A stretch of 64,000 nt of DNA from contig NZ_PCOT01000014.1 in the NCBI RefSeq assembly GCF_002979415.1, positions 1-64,000 of the forward strand, given 5' to 3'. This DNA comes from Microbacterium sp. MYb72 (GTDB lineage Bacteria > Actinomycetota > Actinomycetes > Actinomycetales > Microbacteriaceae). The position numbers and the translations under genes were made by a program. This document shows, piece after piece, positions 61,172 through 64,000 of this stretch. Each line of letters begins with the position of its first letter. Position 1 is the stretch's first letter. Below the pieces are notes generated by a model. The model was not told the origin of the DNA, made no database searches, and saw only the letters and a program-made list of their open reading frames with translations.

Positions 61172-61213
61172 GGTCTCGCCGAGGCTCCGCGATCTGATGC
61201 CGGATCGACGGGG

Positions 61214-62305
61214 CTAGGCGGGCGCGCCTGCGGCGATGAACCGGTCTGCGGTGCGGCGCGCCCAGAGCTCCGCCTCGGCCAGGGACTCCACCGTGAGAGT
61301 CTCCGGCGGCTCGTGCGCATCGACCACCCTGGCGATGGTGTCCACGATGCCGAGGAACGACAGCCGTCCTTCGTGGAACGCGTCGACCGCCTGCTCGTTC
61401 GCCGCGTTGTAGACCGCCGGGAACGTGCGACCGGCGCGCCCCACCGCCTTCGCGAGAGCGACCGCGGGGAACGCCACGTCGTCGAGCGGCTCGAACGTCC
61501 AGGAGGATGCCTTCGTCCAGTCCAGCGGTCGCCCGACACCGCCGACGCGGTTCGGCCAGTCGAGGCCGAGGGAGATGGGCAGGCGCATGTCCGGCGGCGA
61601 GGCCTGGGCGATCGTCGAGCCGTCGATGAACTCGACCATGGAGTGCACGATCGACTGCGGGTGGACGACGACGTCGATGTCGTCGTATGCGACGTCGAAG
61701 AGCAGATGGGCTTCGATGACCTCGAGTCCCTTGTTGACCAGGGTCGCGGAGTTCGTGGTGACCATGCGCCCCATGTCCCAGGTGGGGTGAGCGAGAGCCT
61801 CCTGCGGGGAGACGGTCTCCATCTCGCCACGACTGCGGCCTCGGAACGGACCGCCGGATGCCGTGACCACGAGTCGACGCACCTCATCGTGCGTTCCGCT
61901 GCGCAGCGCTTGCGCCAGGGCGGAGTGCTCGGAGTCCACCGGCACGATCTGACCGGGCGCGGCGGCGGCGAGCACCAGCTCTCCTCCGACGATCAGCGAC
62001 TCCTTGTTCGCCAGCGCGAGCGTGCGTCCGGCCTTCAGCGCGGCGAGCGTCGACCCGAGGCCGATCGACCCGGTGATCGCGTTGAGCACGACGTCGGCAT
62101 CGACGTCGCGCACCAGCTGTTCTGCCTCGACGGCGCCGAGAGCGGTCGCATCGACCTGGAAGCACTCCGCCTGTTCGGCGAGCATCGTGGCGTTCGAGCC
62201 TGCCGCCAGGCCCACGAGTTCGAACCGTCGTGGGTTCGCCCGGATGACGTCGAGCGCCTGAGTGCCGATGGAACCGGTGGAGCCGAGGACGATGATGCGA
62301 CGCAT
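61214..62305 (-). CDS. dxr: 1-deoxy-D-xylulose 5-phosphate reductoisomerase
   Basis: 363 residues; second step of the MEP isoprenoid pathway, making MEP with [23 protein letters not shown] is the nucleotide-binding motif, [18 protein letters not shown] and [12 protein letters not shown] carry metal and substrate residues, and [11 protein letters not shown] is the catalytic loop. [33 protein letters not shown] is the lid. ATG 62305 lies six bases after TAGGCT. It shares the pathway with ispG at 53419. Confidence 0.95.
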   Translation of the reverse strand: MRRIIVLGSTGSIGTQALDVIRANPRRFELVGLAAGSNATMLAEQAECFQVDATALGAVEAEQLVRDVDADVVLNAITGSIGLGSTLAALKAGRTLALANKESLIVGGELVLAAAAPGQIVPVDSEHSALAQALRSGTHDEVRRLVVTASGGPFRGRSRGEMETVSPQEALAHPTWDMGRMVTTNSATLVNKGLEVIEAHLLFDVAYDDIDVVVHPQSIVHSMVEFIDGSTIAQASPPDMRLPISLGLDWPNRVGGVGRPLDWTKASSWTFEPLDDVAFPAVALAKAVGRAGRTFPAVYNAANEQAVDAFHEGRLSFLGIVDTIARVVDAHEPPETLTVESLAEAELWARRTADRFIAAGAPA

Positions 62306-62311
62306 GCCGCC

Positions 62312-62317
62312 AGCCTA
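62312..62317 (-). promoter_or_regulatory. -10 box of a leaderless promoter, dxr
   Basis: TAGGCT on the minus strand, then GGCGGC and ATG 62305. Confidence 0.6.
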
Positions 62318-62342
62318 TGTCACGCCCTCGGCTCGTCCCGTG

Positions 62343-63326
62343 TTACTGCGCGACCTCGATCGGGGTGGTCGCGAGGATGTCGACGACGAAGACGAGCGTC
62401 TCGTTCTGCAGCTCGTTGCCCTCCGACGCGCCGTAGCCGTCCTTCGGGGGCATCACGACGACGACCTGCGAGCCCACCTTCTGGCCTTCGAGAGCCGTCT
62501 TGAATCCGGTGACGACGCTCGTGGTCTGGAACTGCGCCGGCATGGCGCCACGGCTCCAGCTCGAGTCGAACTCCTTGCCATCCGACCACTTCACACCGCG
62601 GTACTGCACGGTGACCAGGTCGCCAGAGGCGACGACCGCACCGTCGCCCTGCTTGAGGACGGCAACCTCGGTCTCGGTCGGTGCATCGCTCTTCGGAACG
62701 GTGATCGTCGGCGCGCCGTCGTCATCGAGCTTGACCTCGGGCATGCCCTCGGTCGGGTCGACGGCGGTGCCGGACGCGGTCGTCGGCAGCTCGTCGATGG
62801 TCTCGACGTAGAGCACGCTCGGGTGCATCCCCTCCCCCGACGCCGGCAGCGTCAGCACGACGCTCGAGCCGATCGGCAGGCACTCCGCGGCCACCGTGAA
62901 CACCGTGGACTGCGTGGGGTCGACGATCTGCTGCGACTGCTGGGTCGCCAGCAGAGCGGAGAGGACACCGTCCGGACCGCGCTCCGAGGTGCTGAGCACC
63001 TCGTTGGTCGTCGCATCGACGAGCTGGTAGCGGAGGGAGACGAGGTCGCCGGGCTTGACGTCGTCGCCATCGCCCTTGACCACGACGGAGCGCTCGGCTT
63101 CCTTGATCTCCGTGCCCTCGGGGACGGTGACCTTCGCGGCGGCGCCGGTGCCGTCGACGGTGACGGCGTCGGAACCGGCGCCGGACTTCAGGTCGGCGAG
63201 ACAGGAGCTCGACGCCGTGGGGCTCGGAGTGCTCGACGACTCGGGCTTCGAGCTGCCGGAGCATCCGGCCAGGAGCAGGGTCGCCGCGGCGACGGTGGAC
63301 AGGACGATGAGCGGACGCTTGCGCAC
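62343..63326 (-). CDS. FKBP-type isomerase lipoprotein
   Basis: 327-residue secreted lipoprotein. The signal peptide ends in lipobox LLLAGC (Cys22), followed by a Ser/Pro-rich linker. The C-terminal ~110 residues are a full FKBP domain: VTVQYRGVKWSDGKEFDSSWSRG, then VVTGFKTALEGQKVGSQVVVVMPPKDGYG. The middle (about 70-180) looks like a second, degenerate FKBP domain (PGDLVSLRYQLVDATTNEVLSTSERG). It probably folds exported proteins. GTG 63326 is the start. It is a paralogue of the cytosolic FKBP at 1953. Confidence 0.88.
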   Translation of the reverse strand: MRKRPLIVLSTVAAATLLLAGCSGSSKPESSSTPSPTASSSCLADLKSGAGSDAVTVDGTGAAAKVTVPEGTEIKEAERSVVVKGDGDDVKPGDLVSLRYQLVDATTNEVLSTSERGPDGVLSALLATQQSQQIVDPTQSTVFTVAAECLPIGSSVVLTLPASGEGMHPSVLYVETIDELPTTASGTAVDPTEGMPEVKLDDDGAPTITVPKSDAPTETEVAVLKQGDGAVVASGDLVTVQYRGVKWSDGKEFDSSWSRGAMPAQFQTTSVVTGFKTALEGQKVGSQVVVVMPPKDGYGASEGNELQNETLVFVVDILATTPIEVAQ

Positions 63327-63441
63327 AGTGAAGACCTCAGGATCTCTGGTGGGACATCCCATACTCTCGTACGCGGCTTGGTCCGCGCTGGGAGGCGCGG
63401 GGGCTGCGCATTGCATTCCGGTAACGGCATGGGATCGGGAG

Positions 63442-63447
63442 TAGCCT
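63442..63447 (+). promoter_or_regulatory. -10 box of a leaderless promoter, plsC-type gene
   Basis: TAGCCT, then TCTCTG and ATG 63454. Confidence 0.6.
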
Positions 63448-63453
63448 TCTCTG

Positions 63454-64000
63454 ATGACCTCTGAGCAGTCCGTGGAGCCCGATTCCTCTCCCGCGGAGAC
63501 CGCGAAGCCGCGTCACGCAGGGTTCACCTATGCGCTCGGCCGCAGCCTGATCAGCCCGCTCGCCCGTCTCATCTACCGCCCTCGCATCGAGGGAAGGGAG
63601 AACGTCCCCCTCGACGGCGCCGTGATCTTCGCGAGCAACCATCTGTCGTTCATCGACTCGATCGCCATCCCGGTCGCCGCGCCCCGCCCCGTGCACTTCC
63701 TCGCCAAGTCGAGCTACTTCGAAGGCACCGGCGCCAAGGGCTGGTTGAGCAAGACCTTCTTCGAGTCCATCGGGGCGATCCCCGTTCGCCGCGGAGCGGG
63801 CCAGGCCGCTCTGGACGCGCTGGACCTGCAGCGTCAGCTCCTCGAAGAAGGGCTTGCCGTCGCGCTGTACCCCGAGGGCACCCGCTCCACCGACGGCCGC
63901 CTCTACAAGGGGCGCACCGGAGTCGCCTTCCTCGCGTTGCAGACGGGCGCCCCCGTCGTCCCGGTCGGACTGATCGGCACCGACAAGGTCATGCCGGTCG
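63454..64000 (+). CDS. 1-acyl-glycerol-3-phosphate acyltransferase, PlsC family (3' end cut off)
   Basis: The first 182 residues; the gene runs past the window. FASNHLSFIDSIAIP is the catalytic motif I (NHxSxxD), GAIPVRRGAGQAALDAL is motif II, and ALYPEGTRSTDGRLYKGRTGVAFLAL is motif III. Family members make phosphatidic acid at the membrane. Some actinobacterial ones act in other lipid pathways, so the acceptor is uncertain. Confidence 0.9.
   Translation, partial: MTSEQSVEPDSSPAETAKPRHAGFTYALGRSLISPLARLIYRPRIEGRENVPLDGAVIFASNHLSFIDSIAIPVAAPRPVHFLAKSSYFEGTGAKGWLSKTFFESIGAIPVRRGAGQAALDALDLQRQLLEEGLAVALYPEGTRSTDGRLYKGRTGVAFLALQTGAPVVPVGLIGTDKVMPV

Noticed and set aside
1953..63326. Two FKBP genes as a recent duplication
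   Set aside because: The lipoprotein at 62343 has a signal, linker and two domains and differs strongly from the 122-residue cytosolic form. They are old paralogues.

Overview
The window is a stretch of chromosome from a high-GC Gram-positive actinobacterium. Gene content (trpEG/PhzE-type synthase, YlxR, short NusA, actinobacterial RIP protease, group III-type phosphofructokinase), codon use, synteny and the many leaderless promoters point to the family Microbacteriaceae, most likely Microbacterium. That assignment is inference: no rRNA gene is present. Coding density is very high, no gene-free gap exceeds 300 bases, and I saw no transposase, integrase, prophage, CRISPR array, tRNA or rRNA.

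Layout. 1-2321: end of a membrane protein, an AlkA-like glycosylase, YceI and an FKBP isomerase. 2408-8084: a polyamine-type ABC importer (potA-D-B-C) divergent from a GntR regulator, which is followed by a free-standing Cache-domain protein. 8243-11339: alpha/beta hydrolase, PrsW-type protease, fumarylacetoacetase-family enzyme. 11352-17613: a sugar operon (binding protein, two permeases, GH3 glycosidase, LacI regulator) behind two operator-like palindromes. 17656-27607: aspA, a CpdA-like phosphoesterase, a reductase/TetR pair, pitA with a small membrane partner, oligopeptidase B, a DUF559 nuclease-like protein and phosphofructokinase. 27815-31989: an SNF2 helicase, then ribF and two small membrane proteins that continue an operon from truB (to 32879).

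32886-48578 holds the usual actinobacterial backbone proS - nusA - ylxR - infB - rbfA - truB - ribF, broken by two accessory blocks: mutY with a LuxR regulator, and a block of amine oxidase, LOG protein, P1 peptidase, APC permease and TetR. rimP, normally just upstream of nusA, is not there. 48620-53395 carries a PEP-mutase-like enzyme, an RNB ribonuclease coupled to a nucleotidyltransferase, a NUDIX hydrolase, an AlaX-like editing protein and a SnoaL-fold protein. 53419-62305 contains the isoprenoid genes ispG and dxr and the rip protease. They are separated by a trpE-G fusion with a complete trp attenuator and by a copper-type YcnI pair plus a MurE-like ligase. The end holds an FKBP lipoprotein and a truncated plsC-type acyltransferase.

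The strongest regulatory readings are four. First, a trp leader peptide with tandem Trp codons and competing hairpins sits before the trpE-G fusion. Second, a TAnnnT -10 box lies 5-7 nt (usually exactly 6) before the start codon at some 18 genes, implying leaderless transcripts. Third, a matched pair of TetR-type operators lies between the P1 peptidase and the APC permease. Fourth, two mirrored LacI-type operators with centres 30 bp apart precede the sugar operon.
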